From Pandoraea pnomenusa (GTDB lineage Bacteria > Pseudomonadota > Gammaproteobacteria > Burkholderiales > Burkholderiaceae), in assembly GCF_000767615.3 (NCBI RefSeq), contig NZ_CP009553.3:4402001-4466000 (forward strand): DNA of 64,000 bases, written 5' to 3'. Within the stretch, counting starts at the first letter, position 1; the number at the start of each line of letters is the position of its first letter. The translations under genes were made by a program, and so were the position numbers. Below, piece after piece: positions 1-8,998 of the stretch. The notes beneath the pieces were generated by a model, which saw only the letters and a list, made by a program, of their open reading frames with translations, was not told where the DNA came from and did not search any database.

Positions 1-740
1 ATGGCCTGCATGCCGGCAGCCATTTCCAGTGCGGCAGCGAGGGAAGCGGTCGCCGACTGGCGCACCAGACTTTTCGCCATGCGCGCGGCTTTCGGTGGAT
101 GCGCAGCAATCTTCCGGGCCAGGGCCAATGCCTCGGCATCGAGGCGATCGTCCGGTACGACCTTCGACACAATGCCCAGGCGACGAGCCTCCGACGCATC
201 GACAAACTCGCTCGTCAGCGTCATCTCAAGCGCTTTGGCTGGTCCCACGACACGATTGAGAAACCACGCGCCTCCGATGCCGGAAACCAGACCGAGCCGC
301 AGAAAACTCTCCGCAAAAACGGCCCGCTCGCCAGCGATGCGGATATCGCACATCAATGCAATATCGAAGCCGGCACCGATCGCCGCACCATTGACGGCGC
401 ACACGGACGGGACCTCCATGTCATTGAGTGCTCGCGTAATGCGATGCAAACACCCTAGCAAGCGCTCGCGCACCGCTTCTACGCCGCCGTCCATGAGATC
501 ACTCCCGCTCTGCATGTCCTTCACGTTGCCGCCGGTGCAAAAGTGCTCGCCCGACGAGCGCAGCAGCACACAACGGACATCTGGCATGCGCCCAATCCCT
601 TCGAGCGTGTCCGAGAGCGCACCGGACATCTCGACGGTCAGCGCGTTCCCGTTCTCCGGGATATTCAACGTTATCGTCAAGACTCCCGAATCCAATGACG
701 TCAGAACCGGCGACCCGCCCTCCTTAACTTGCGTTGGCAT
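1..740 (-). CDS. enoyl-CoA hydratase/isomerase family protein (3' end outside window)
   Basis: Crotonase-fold protein expected to hydrate or isomerise an enoyl-CoA thioester. My translation of the minus strand from the ATG at 740 is open to the window edge (about 246 residues). It contains the oxyanion-hole region (CAVNGAAIGAG, then a FDIALMCDIR segment) and a later FAESFLRLGL block, both typical of the family. The ATG lies 17 bp inside the end of the upstream CoA-transferase gene, so the two are probably translationally coupled and act on the same CoA ester. The C-terminus lies beyond position 1. Family assignment is firm; the substrate is unknown. Confidence 0.85.
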   Translation of the reverse strand, partial: MPTQVKEGGSPVLTSLDSGVLTITLNIPENGNALTVEMSGALSDTLEGIGRMPDVRCVLLRSSGEHFCTGGNVKDMQSGSDLMDGGVEAVRERLLGCLHRITRALNDMEVPSVCAVNGAAIGAGFDIALMCDIRIAGERAVFAESFLRLGLVSGIGGAWFLNRVVGPAKALEMTLTSEFVDASEARRLGIVSKVVPDDRLDAEALALARKIAAHPPKAARMAKSLVRQSATASLAAALEMAAGMQA

Positions 741-1955
741 GAACTGCGCCTCCCTTCGAAGATTGATGAATGGCGCCGTCATCGAGCAGTTTGGCAATCT
801 CTTCCTGACTGACGCCATAACTCGCGAGCACGTCCCTTGTGTGCTCGCCGTTGAGCGGCGCGGCCCTGTCCTCGTAGTCAGGCGCCCCTTCCGCGGCACT
901 CAATGCAAATCGATTCGTCCGGATGCGCCCCGCGACCGGATGCGCCATCGTCGCCGCCAGCCCGCTTTCGGCATACTCCCGGGACTCGATGACATCGCTG
1001 TACGTCGCGACCGGAGCGCAAATGATGTCGCGCGCACTGAGCCGCCGCATCCACTCGGCTGTGGACCGCTCAGCGAATATCGCGGAGAGCCGTTCGTGGA
1101 GCGCGTTGCGGTTTTGCACCCGCGCGTCGTTGTCGAAAAACCGCGGATCCGCCTCAAGCTCGGGGACAGCCAATTCGTCGCACAATGCGCGCCAACGCGC
1201 CGGGTGATAGGCGACGACGACCATCCACCCGTCCTGCGTCGGATAGGCTTCGTTGGGCGCCGCATAGGGTGCGGCACTGCCTACTCTGTCGGGATTTCGA
1301 CCGGACGCGAAGAACGATGAGAAGCCGATCTGCTGCAGCATCACCGTTGCGTTGTAAAGGCTGACATCGAGATACTGTCCCCCTTACCGTCACGGACACG
1401 GTGGAGCGCCGCGAGGATGGCGACCGCGGCCAGATAGCCACCCACCATGTCGGCAATCGGCACCGGAACCTTCAGGGGATCGGCGTTGGCCGATCCCAAG
1501 GTGCTCATCAGTCCGCTCACCGCCTGGATGATTCCGTCGACGCCAGGGCGGGTACGATTGGCCCCGCCCTGCCCGAACGCCGAGATGGAGCAGTAAACGA
1601 GCTGGGGGTTGATCTCGCGCACCGACGCAAAAGAGAGCCCCATGGATGCCATCACGCCCGGGCGGAAATTTTCGACAAGGACGTCCGCATGACGGAGCAT
1701 CTTGCGAACCACGCGCCGACCCGCCTCGGTCTTCAGGTTGATGGCAACGCTCTGCTTATTGCGATTGACGCTCATGAATGCCGGGCTCTCGCCATTCACC
1801 CAAGGTGGCCCGATCTTGCGTCCCAGTTCCCCTTCCGGCGGCTCGATCTTGACGACGTCCGCGCCGAGATCCGCCAGCGTCATTGAACACACGGGACCCG
1901 CGAGGACGTGCGAGAAATCGAGCACTCGCACGCGACTTAGGCTGTCTCTTAACAT
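724..1955 (-). pseudogene. CaiB/BaiF family CoA-transferase, split by a frameshift
   Basis: Class III CoA-transferase moving CoA between organic acids. The N-terminal half (1341-1955) has the LDFSHVLAGP start, the GADVVKIEPP motif with its Asp/Lys/Glu, and VNRNKQS. The C-terminal half (724-1344) has APNEAYPTQDG and the GEHTRDVL ending. The halves are in different frames. At about 1378-1382 the minus strand reads GGTAAG followed by five Gs; one more G would give GKGGQYLDVSLYN and rejoin them into a protein of about 410 residues, the normal family length. This is either a real mutation or a homopolymer undercall. It is co-directional with the enoyl-CoA hydratase downstream. Confidence 0.85.
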
Positions 1956-2087
1956 TTTCGATTGTCCTGTCTCCTGACTTGCCGGAATGCCAAGCCATCA
2001 GGCGAGCATAGGTAGCGCGCTCGCACGCGACAATCGACTTTTTCGAACCGACGCTTTGACTTTTTGTTAAGAGGTTCGGCTACTCGG

Positions 2088-3017
2088 CTACTCGGCGACT
2101 AAGGTCACCAGCCAATCCCGAAAGGTTTCAAGCGCCGGCGAGGCGCGGCGCGTCTCGGGCCAGGCAAAGTAGTAGGTGTGTTCGCCGCGGTCCAGCCGAA
2201 ACGAGAACGGCGCGATGAGCGTGCCATTGGCCAGTTCGGGAAGCACCAGCGCTTCCTGCGCAATCGCGACGCCGTGGCCTTCGATCGCAGCCTGATAGGC
2301 AAGCAACGACGTCTCATAGCGCATCTCACGTCGCCGCGGATTCAACGGCATGCCTGCGGCTTTGAGCCAGAGATTCCAATCCTCGGGGCGCGCAAGCGAA
2401 TGCAGCAGCGTTTCGCAACGAAGCTGGCCGTCGCGGTTGATCGGGCATGACGGCGCCACCACCGGGACAAGGACGTTGCGCATCAGGCGTTGTACGTTGA
2501 CCCCAGGCCAGGTGCCGTCTCCCAACTGAATGCCGGCGTCAATGGCTTCACGAGCGAAATTCAGCGGCGCAGGAGACGTCGTAAGTTGCACCTCGATGTC
2601 TGCGTGCAACCGGTGAAAATTGGCCAACCGGGGGATCAGCCACCTCACTGCGAAGGTGGCAGGCGAGCGAATCTTCAATACGGCAGCCCGACGTCCCGAC
2701 GAGCGAATGCCTGTGGTCGCGTCGCGAAGCGCAGAAAATAACGGCATCAATTCGGCCAGATAGCTGGCACCCGCGGCAGTCAGTTCGAGCCGACCTTTGA
2801 CGCGCTCGAACAGATCGACGCCAAGGTAATCCTCAAGCGCCCTCACCTGCCGGCTGACCGCCGCCGGTGTCACCGCCAACTCGTTCGCCGCCTTTGTAAT
2901 GCTCAACAAGCGCCCAGTCGCTTCAAAAGCACGTGCAGGGTTTAGCGGGGGAAGCGACTCTCGGCGTTCCATTGGCGCGATCCAGGCATGAGGTGAATTG
3001 CCGAAATTCTCTTTCAC
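2088..3017 (-). CDS. LysR-family transcriptional regulator (GcvA-like subgroup)
   Basis: DNA-binding regulator. The N-terminal winged helix-turn-helix (PLNPARAFEATGRLLSITKAA, then VTPAAVSRQVRALEDYLG) is the GcvA/AmpR-type LysR signature, followed by a periplasmic-binding-like effector domain. As drawn it has 309 residues. The ATG giving MERRESLPP at about 2970 is an equally likely start and would give the more usual 294 residues. It lies 132 bp upstream of the CoA-transferase gene on the same strand, so it may control that pair; its co-inducer is unknown. Confidence 0.88.
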   Translation of the reverse strand: MKENFGNSPHAWIAPMERRESLPPLNPARAFEATGRLLSITKAANELAVTPAAVSRQVRALEDYLGVDLFERVKGRLELTAAGASYLAELMPLFSALRDATTGIRSSGRRAAVLKIRSPATFAVRWLIPRLANFHRLHADIEVQLTTSPAPLNFAREAIDAGIQLGDGTWPGVNVQRLMRNVLVPVVAPSCPINRDGQLRCETLLHSLARPEDWNLWLKAAGMPLNPRRREMRYETSLLAYQAAIEGHGVAIAQEALVLPELANGTLIAPFSFRLDRGEHTYYFAWPETRRASPALETFRDWLVTLVAE

Positions 3018-3037
3018 CTCGAAGGAATGGGCAACAG

Positions 3038-4429
3038 CTATACTCCGGCCATTTTCGCGCGCCGTTGCGAGATTCCAATAACGGGAGCGAGGTCGAAGAC
3101 CTCGTCAAACCTTCGCTCACTTGCGCCCGGCGCGCAAAGTTGGGCCAACTGGCGCGACAGTCGATCGTACGCGACGTCGCGTTCGGCAACTCGCCACTCA
3201 GTGGACATCCGTCGGGTCAGCGACTTGACTTCGTCCAACGTATAGGCAAGCGCCGACGGTGCGCCGGAGTCCAGTCGCACGACGCGACCATCGCGCAATA
3301 CAACATCGATTCGGCAATGGAACGGCGCAAGCGACGTGTCCGCGACCACCTCGATTCGGCGGCTCCTGTCGTGCAACGCGGCAGGCGCATGCCCTGGCGT
3401 AAAGTCGGCCAATGTCAGCGTGTCGTTCTCGAGCACGGTTTGCAGCATGAATGCCGCGCTCATGATGGCACTGGAAGCGCTATCAAACGGCCCATGACGG
3501 TCCACCCCGGGATAACGGGCGTATGCGGGATGCAAGGCGAGCGTCATGCGTTCGACATCGCTCGCCGTAAAGCCGTCGCGGTGCTTCCCGTCGATCAGCG
3601 TCTTGACCGGTAGCTGGTTGATTGTGCAGCCTGGGAACGGCTTGAAGGTCACCGCCAGGATTTCGTCCGGCGCCTCGCCACTCCATTGCCACTGCGGGAC
3701 CTCTCCCGCAAAAGCACGATAGAAGCCGTTAGGTCCCTCCAGTGCATGGGCAGCGCCGCCCATGCCATACTGCGCCAGCCGTGCCGCCACGACGCCAGCA
3801 CGGCTCGCCATGCCAACCTGCAACAGCCATTCAGGCGTCCCCTCCGCCCAACATTGCATTGTGCCCCCGCTGAACTGACTCGCGATCGACAGCGCCGCCG
3901 CGCACTGCGCAGCGTCGAGTCTCAGAACGCGCGCCGCACCCGCCGCCGCGGAAAACACGGCATACAACGACGTGCCACGAAAGCCACGCTCGCCGCTCTT
4001 CATGGCGGCAGAACGCGCGACGAGCGGCGCAACGTCGTAGGCACAAGCCAGCGCGGCGCAAACGTCGCCGGCGCACGCGCCGGTTTCCTCCGCCAGCGCA
4101 ATGACTGCCGGAATCGCAACGCATCCAATATGTCCATTCATGGCGGCATGGGTGTCGTTCTGGCCGCGCGCGGTAATCAACGCCGCGTTGCGAAATGCCG
4201 CGTCCGCGGGCGACAGCGCCGCACCGGTTCGCCAGCATCGGGCATCGCCGGGCGCGGCATGTATGTGCTCGAGCGCCCGGCGCACGTTATCGGCAGGGGG
4301 TGCGGCCAGCGCAACGCTGAGATTGAACAGCAGGCAAGCATGCAGCTTGTCGATCACGGCGCGGCCAAGTGCGTCGGCCGTGCGTGAAGCAATAAAGGTG
4401 GCGAGCTTTTCAACGTAAGTCGGTTGCAT
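3038..4429 (-). CDS. MmgE/PrpD family protein
   Basis: Member of the MmgE/PrpD family, which includes 2-methylcitrate dehydratase and cis-aconitate decarboxylase. Seen: the ARGQNDTHAAMNGHIGC region, the GFRGTSLYAVFSAAAGAA segment, and FKPFPGC, a conserved active-site stretch. About 463 residues, full length. The ATG at 4429 is preferred because AGGAG stands 9 bases before it; a TTG 18 bases earlier has no such site. It is divergent from the LysR gene at 4541, so the 111-bp gap is the likely control region. Substrate unknown; the neighbours suggest a dicarboxylic or tricarboxylic acid route. Confidence 0.87.
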   Translation of the reverse strand: MQPTYVEKLATFIASRTADALGRAVIDKLHACLLFNLSVALAAPPADNVRRALEHIHAAPGDARCWRTGAALSPADAAFRNAALITARGQNDTHAAMNGHIGCVAIPAVIALAEETGACAGDVCAALACAYDVAPLVARSAAMKSGERGFRGTSLYAVFSAAAGAARVLRLDAAQCAAALSIASQFSGGTMQCWAEGTPEWLLQVGMASRAGVVAARLAQYGMGGAAHALEGPNGFYRAFAGEVPQWQWSGEAPDEILAVTFKPFPGCTINQLPVKTLIDGKHRDGFTASDVERMTLALHPAYARYPGVDRHGPFDSASSAIMSAAFMLQTVLENDTLTLADFTPGHAPAALHDRSRRIEVVADTSLAPFHCRIDVVLRDGRVVRLDSGAPSALAYTLDEVKSLTRRMSTEWRVAERDVAYDRLSRQLAQLCAPGASERRFDEVFDLAPVIGISQRRAKMAGV

Positions 4430-4540
4430 CGAGTGTCTCCTGTTCAATGCAGTCTACGTGCTAGCGCCTATTCAAATAAGCCGGGATTTTCAATATCATC
4501 CGATCGATCTTTCCAATCGTTTTGCGGCGCCCCACTATCC

Positions 4541-5461
4541 ATGAGTCGACTGAACCTGACCAATCTCGAGACCGTGTGCTGCATCGCCCGCGCCGGGACG
4601 TTTTCCGCTGCGGCGGAACGACTCAATGCGTCCCAACCGACGGTGACCGGGCGAGTACGCGAGCTCGAGCAATCCCTCGGCATCCAGTTCTTCAGAAAGC
4701 GCGGACGCAACATGGAACTGACGGAAGAAGGGAGACAATTCATCGAACGTGTCGAACCGCTCGTCATCAAGCTTGAAGAGGCTGTCTCGACGCACGCCGA
4801 CACGGCGTCGGCACGTGGCACGTTGCGACTCGGCATCGGCATCGTGACGATGACGTGGTTCGGCGAAGTCCTCGCGCAACTGCGCCGCGACATGCCCCTG
4901 GTGCAATACGACATCGACACCGATCTGAGCATGAACATGCTGCACAAGCTGGAGTCCGGAAAGCTGGATCTCGCAGTGATCGCGGGGCGTGTAGACCACC
5001 CGGTGCTCGCAACTTCGCGGCTCGCCCCGGAAGAGCTTCGTTGGCTGATGGGTGTGCGCACGGCTGACGAAGACAGCGCGCAGTCCGCCGACATTGCGTC
5101 TTGTATGAACGAACGACCACTGTGGTTTGTGTCACGCCCCTCCGAGTTCTTTCCGCGCTCCCTCGAGACGCTCAGGCGCCACGGCGCGTCGCTTTCGAAT
5201 GTGAACACTTGCAGCAACATGATGAGCATGCTGCAAATGATCGAATGGACCGGCGGCATCGGACTGGTGGCATCGGCGCTCGCCAAACCGCTGCTCGAGG
5301 CTGCGCGGGTGAAAGACCTATCGGCCGACTTGCCGCCGGAGCATTACGATTTGACCCTTGCTTACCGTACGGACGAGCGTCAGTCCATCGTTCGACAGGT
5401 GGTGGATCGTATCGTTGAGTACGATGCGCTACATCGCAATGCGCGCCGCCCCTTGCGATAA
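4541..5461 (+). CDS. LysR-family transcriptional regulator
   Basis: Regulator of about 306 residues. HTH: NLETVCCIARAGTFSAAAE, then ASQPTVTGRVRELEQSLG, followed by a substrate-binding domain. The reading frame is open further upstream, but the ATG at 4541 (MSRLNLTN) begins directly at the conserved HTH and is the best start. It is divergently transcribed from the MmgE/PrpD gene, the classic LysR arrangement, and so is the likely regulator of that gene. Its 3' end overlaps the oppositely oriented hydrolase gene by 33 bp. Confidence 0.88.
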   Translation: MSRLNLTNLETVCCIARAGTFSAAAERLNASQPTVTGRVRELEQSLGIQFFRKRGRNMELTEEGRQFIERVEPLVIKLEEAVSTHADTASARGTLRLGIGIVTMTWFGEVLAQLRRDMPLVQYDIDTDLSMNMLHKLESGKLDLAVIAGRVDHPVLATSRLAPEELRWLMGVRTADEDSAQSADIASCMNERPLWFVSRPSEFFPRSLETLRRHGASLSNVNTCSNMMSMLQMIEWTGGIGLVASALAKPLLEAARVKDLSADLPPEHYDLTLAYRTDERQSIVRQVVDRIVEYDALHRNARRPLR

Positions 5462-6313
5462 CTCGTCGACCACCCGATTTCTCAACACGCCTACACCGGA
5501 TATCTCCACTTCCACCACGTCGCCGGGCGCCAGCCACCGCGGTGGCGTGCGGCGTGCGCCAATGCCCGCCGGCGTCCCCGTTGCGATCACATCGCCACCG
5601 GCCAACTGGGTGAAGGTCGATGCGTAAGCGACAAGTGACGCGATGGGGTGAATCAGATTTGACAGCGGCGCACTTTGCATCACCTCGCCATTGACTCGCG
5701 TACGAAGCACGCATCGGGTCGGGTCCGGCAGCTCATCCGCGGTGACGATCCACGGTCCAAGCGAACCGGACGCACAGAAATTCTTGCCCGCCGCAATCGA
5801 CGCCTTCTGAAAATCGCGCACGCTCCCATCATTGAAGCAGCAATAACCGGCGATGTGCCGCTGCGCATCAGCGGCATCGATGTAGCGCCCGGGCTTGCCT
5901 ATGATCACCGCAAGTTCACCCTCGAAATCAAGCTGCTCGGAGACACGCGGACGAATCAGCGGCTCGCCGGAGCCCACCAGAGAGTCATGGAAGCGACTGA
6001 AGAATATCGGCGCCGCCTGTGCGTGCAGCCCGATTTCCTTCACGTGTTCCGCATAGTTTCCGCCGACCGCAAGCAGTTTGCCCCGCTGCAATGGAGGCCG
6101 CCACCGGATCGTGTCGGAACGGAAAGTGGGCGCGGATTGCGAGACAGCCTGGGCGACATCGACCAGGGCGTCGGCGCGGAGCACCTCGTCGAGCGTCGCG
6201 AAACGGCCATGCGTTGCCCGTTGACCGTCAACCACGTCGAAGCCGTGCGCGTTGCGATCGACGAGCGCGCCCCACCGCGAGGCGTCGCCATGCGTGAATG
6301 AAAGGAGTTTCAT
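5429..6313 (-). CDS. fumarylacetoacetate hydrolase family protein
   Basis: FAH-fold enzyme that splits or decarboxylates a beta-diketo or 2-oxo acid using a divalent metal. Metal ligands are visible in the DFEGELAVIIGK block. Other family blocks are the GGNYAEHVKE loop, YCCFNDGSVRDFQ, KNFCASGSLGPWIV and a GDVIATGTPAGIGARRTPP stretch. 294 residues is the usual length. It lies 10 bp downstream of the porin gene on the same strand. Chemistry is family-level only; the actual substrate is not deducible. Confidence 0.9.
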   Translation of the reverse strand: MKLLSFTHGDASRWGALVDRNAHGFDVVDGQRATHGRFATLDEVLRADALVDVAQAVSQSAPTFRSDTIRWRPPLQRGKLLAVGGNYAEHVKEIGLHAQAAPIFFSRFHDSLVGSGEPLIRPRVSEQLDFEGELAVIIGKPGRYIDAADAQRHIAGYCCFNDGSVRDFQKASIAAGKNFCASGSLGPWIVTADELPDPTRCVLRTRVNGEVMQSAPLSNLIHPIASLVAYASTFTQLAGGDVIATGTPAGIGARRTPPRWLAPGDVVEVEISGVGVLRNRVVDELSQGAARIAM

Positions 6314-6323
6314 GTTCGTGCAC

Positions 6324-7529
6324 CTAGAAGCGATGACGCAAACCGACGCTCACTCCGGCTTCCGTTCGATTCGATGAGGGGGCGTTAAGCGTGATTTGCG
6401 CGATTGCATCGGGTGACGAACCGATCTCGTATGCCGCGGCAACGTAGACGTCGGTAAGCTTGGACAAGAAGTGGTCGTTGGCGATGCCAATCTGCCACCA
6501 ATGCGGAGCGTTATGCGTGCTGCCGCTACGGAACTGGCCCGACGAGTACGTCAGCATCATGCCGGTGACGTTGGCGGGCGTCGCCTGATATGCAAGGTTG
6601 ATTTCCGCGACGTTCAGCGCCAGGCTACCGGGACCATTGAGCCCCGATGTGCGAGCAAGCGTCATACGGTTATCGTTCAGGAGTGTTCGGGAGAGCACGG
6701 CGCCGACGCTCCAGCGATCGATCGTGTACACGGCGGCAACCATCCCCGTTTTCTGTGTGCCCACGGCCAGCGCGGCCGTCGATGGGCCGCCGGACATCTT
6801 GGCGTCCACCTGCCGAATCCATAATGGCAGCGCCGTCTGATAGTCGCCGACCGCGGCCCCTGCGGAATTGGATAAGGCGTCGGGCCGGTCGATCTGCGTG
6901 TAGCCCGCAGACAGTTCGAGTCCATGGCCTACGTAACGAACCGCCCCGCCCCATTCGCGGTTATTGGCGAAGCCGCCGCTGTCCGTAGCGGCCTGATTGC
7001 TGAAGGCGTACTGCAACCGGTACGTCACGCCGACATAGTTCGGACTTTCGTAGTCGATCGCATTGTTGAAGCGAGTGGTTCCACCGAGCAAGTCGAGATC
7101 GAGCGGATGGACCATCAGCGACGTTCCCCACCGCAGCGCGGCGGTGAGAAAGCCGCCATAAAGGGCCAGCGGCGTGTACTGCCGACCCAAGCGCAGCGTG
7201 CCGTACTGGTTGTCCGAGAGCCCCACGTACGCCTGACGTCCGAACATTCTGCCGTTCTGCAGCGTCGATCCGCTCGCGGAGTTGAAGCCGCTCTCGAGCA
7301 CCCCGAGCGCACGCAGTCCGCCGCCGAGGTCTTCGATTGCTCTCACGCCCCATCTCGCGCCCGACAGCTTGCCGGAGGTCATCTCCAGGTTGCGGCTTCC
7401 GTTCTGGTTGCTGGACCAGGTCATGCCGGTGTCGATCAGTCCGTAAAGCGCTACGCTCGAGCCTGCGTAGGATGAATGCGCGCAGGTTGCCCCGAGCGCT
7501 AGCGCACAGAGGCGCAGCACCTTGTTCAT
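6324..7529 (-). CDS. gram-negative porin (16-stranded OmpC-type family of beta-proteobacteria)
   Basis: Outer-membrane general diffusion porin, about 401 residues. The start MNKVLRLCAL with a signal peptide ending near SSYAGS gives SVALYGLIDTGM, the standard mature N-terminus of Burkholderiales porins. LSGARWGVRAIEDLGGGLRA and the final aromatic (GLRHRF, the beta-barrel assembly signal) are present. The ATG at 7529 has GGAGA upstream; the longer open frame to 7604 adds a repeat-encoded stretch and is unlikely. Its place between the MFS carrier and the hydrolase suggests it imports the cluster's substrate. Confidence 0.92.
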   Translation of the reverse strand: MNKVLRLCALALGATCAHSSYAGSSVALYGLIDTGMTWSSNQNGSRNLEMTSGKLSGARWGVRAIEDLGGGLRALGVLESGFNSASGSTLQNGRMFGRQAYVGLSDNQYGTLRLGRQYTPLALYGGFLTAALRWGTSLMVHPLDLDLLGGTTRFNNAIDYESPNYVGVTYRLQYAFSNQAATDSGGFANNREWGGAVRYVGHGLELSAGYTQIDRPDALSNSAGAAVGDYQTALPLWIRQVDAKMSGGPSTAALAVGTQKTGMVAAVYTIDRWSVGAVLSRTLLNDNRMTLARTSGLNGPGSLALNVAEINLAYQATPANVTGMMLTYSSGQFRSGSTHNAPHWWQIGIANDHFLSKLTDVYVAAAYEIGSSPDAIAQITLNAPSSNRTEAGVSVGLRHRF

Positions 7530-7550
7530 CGTGTCTCCAATGGTTGTGAT

Positions 7551-7596
7551 GCCCAAATTGGTCGACGAAGTGGTCGACGAAGTGGTCGATTTGGGC
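7551..7596. repeat. 12-bp tandem repeat inside an inverted repeat, porin leader region
   Basis: Two perfect tandem copies of GTCGACGAAGTG (7561-7572 and 7573-7584), followed by a partial third, lie between the arms GCCCAAAT (7551-7558) and ATTTGGGC (7589-7596). It sits 22 bp upstream of the porin ATG and 30 bp downstream of the MFS stop. It could be a regulator binding site or an mRNA hairpin. No T-tract follows, so it does not look like a terminator. Confidence 0.5.
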
Positions 7597-7625
7597 AGGC
7601 GCACTTGGGCGCCGATATTCGAGCG

Positions 7626-8951
7626 TCAGTCGCGCTCGTGCAGCGTGCGTGACGGGATAAGCCAGAGAACCACCGCCACGGCAGCCATTACCACGGCGGC
7701 GACGAGGTACAAGCCTCCGGCAACGCTGCCGGTCTGCTGCTTGATGTGTCCGATCGCCATGGGCGCCAGCGAACCGGCGAGTTGACCGAGCGCACTGATC
7801 AACGCGAGCCCGCCCGCTGCCGCCGTGCCGGACAGATATGCCAGCGGAATCGTGAAGAACAGCGCCGCGATGCCGAGAAAGCCGATCGTGAGGAACGTGA
7901 TGGCGACGACGGTCAGCATGAGGTCGTGCATGACGAACGACAATCCGACAAGCGACGCCGCTGCGAGTGTCCCGCACGCAGCCCAATGCCAGCGGCGTTC
8001 GAGCCGCAGATCAGAACTGCGGCAGATCAGCAGCATGGCGACCGCGCCGATCGCATAGGGAATCATCGATATCAGGCCGACATCGAAGGCGTTGGCTGCG
8101 CCGGCCTGCTTGATGATGGCCGGACTCCAGTAGGTGATGACGTTGGCGACCCACGGCACCGCGGTATAGACCAGCGCCGCAATGTAAAGGCGCGGGGATT
8201 TCAATGCCGCGCCGAAGTGATGCGACGCTGCGTCCTGACCTTTGGCGTTTCGCTCGGCTTCGAGGGCACTGACAATCAGCGTCTTTTCCGCGTCGGTCAG
8301 CCATCGGGCATCCTTAGGCCGCTCGGTCAGGAAGAAGTAAAGCAGCACCCCCGCCACGATGGAGGGAATCCCTTCGATCACGAATAGCCAACGCCACGCC
8401 GCCATTCCCCCGACATCGTTCATCGCATGCAGAATCCAGCCCGAGAGCGGGCCACCGAGAAATCCGGAAACGGGTACGGCAAGTGCAAAGATTCCGATCA
8501 CTCGTGCGCGCCGCTTGGCAGGGTACCAATGCGTGAAAAACAGCAGTGCGCCGGGGAAAAAGCCTGCCTCGGCCGCGCCCAGGGCGAGACGCGCGAAGTA
8601 CAGGTGCGTGGGCGTCTGCACGGCGAACGTCAGTGTGGAAACAATGCCCCACGCAATCATGATGCGCGAGAGCGTCTTGCGTGCCCCGATCCGCACCATC
8701 AACAAGTTGCTGGGCACTTCGAAAAGGACATAGCTGAAGAACAGAAGGCCGACCGCGAAGCCGTACTGTTCGTCGCTCAAACCGATGTCCTGGCGCATCT
8801 GAAGGTGTGCGAAGCTGATGTTCACGCGATCGATGAACGACAGAACGAAGCAGCCGAACAGGACCGCTGCGATGCGCAGGTCGATCTTGCGATATGCGGC
8901 GCGCTCGGCGTCGGCAAGATCGAGAGATACAGACGGGGAAGCCGTGCTCAT
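7626..8951 (-). CDS. MFS transporter, anion:cation symporter type
   Basis: Inner-membrane carrier with about 12 membrane segments and 441 residues. The N-terminal RIAAVLFGCFVLSFIDRVNI, LFFSYVLFEVPSNLLM and RIMIAWGIVSTLT blocks are typical of the ACS family (NCBI: MFS transporter, tartrate/phthalate/hexuronate-like carriers). The ATG at 8951 has AGGAG upstream. It probably brings the organic acid used by this cluster into the cell. It lies between the dioxygenase and porin genes, all on the minus strand. Confidence 0.9.
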   Translation of the reverse strand: MSTASPSVSLDLADAERAAYRKIDLRIAAVLFGCFVLSFIDRVNISFAHLQMRQDIGLSDEQYGFAVGLLFFSYVLFEVPSNLLMVRIGARKTLSRIMIAWGIVSTLTFAVQTPTHLYFARLALGAAEAGFFPGALLFFTHWYPAKRRARVIGIFALAVPVSGFLGGPLSGWILHAMNDVGGMAAWRWLFVIEGIPSIVAGVLLYFFLTERPKDARWLTDAEKTLIVSALEAERNAKGQDAASHHFGAALKSPRLYIAALVYTAVPWVANVITYWSPAIIKQAGAANAFDVGLISMIPYAIGAVAMLLICRSSDLRLERRWHWAACGTLAAASLVGLSFVMHDLMLTVVAITFLTIGFLGIAALFFTIPLAYLSGTAAAGGLALISALGQLAGSLAPMAIGHIKQQTGSVAGGLYLVAAVVMAAVAVVLWLIPSRTLHERD

Positions 8952-8998
8952 TGATGTGTCTCCTGGCGATGCGCTTTGGCGCATTCTATATATGAGGC

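Noticed and set aside
1..1320. 439-residue open frame on the plus strand
   Set aside because: It runs antisense to the enoyl-CoA hydratase and CoA-transferase genes, whose protein motifs are clear. High GC in third codon positions leaves such shadow frames open.
7551..7596. terminator of the MFS gene
   Set aside because: The arms are 30 bp apart and no T-tract follows on the minus strand.
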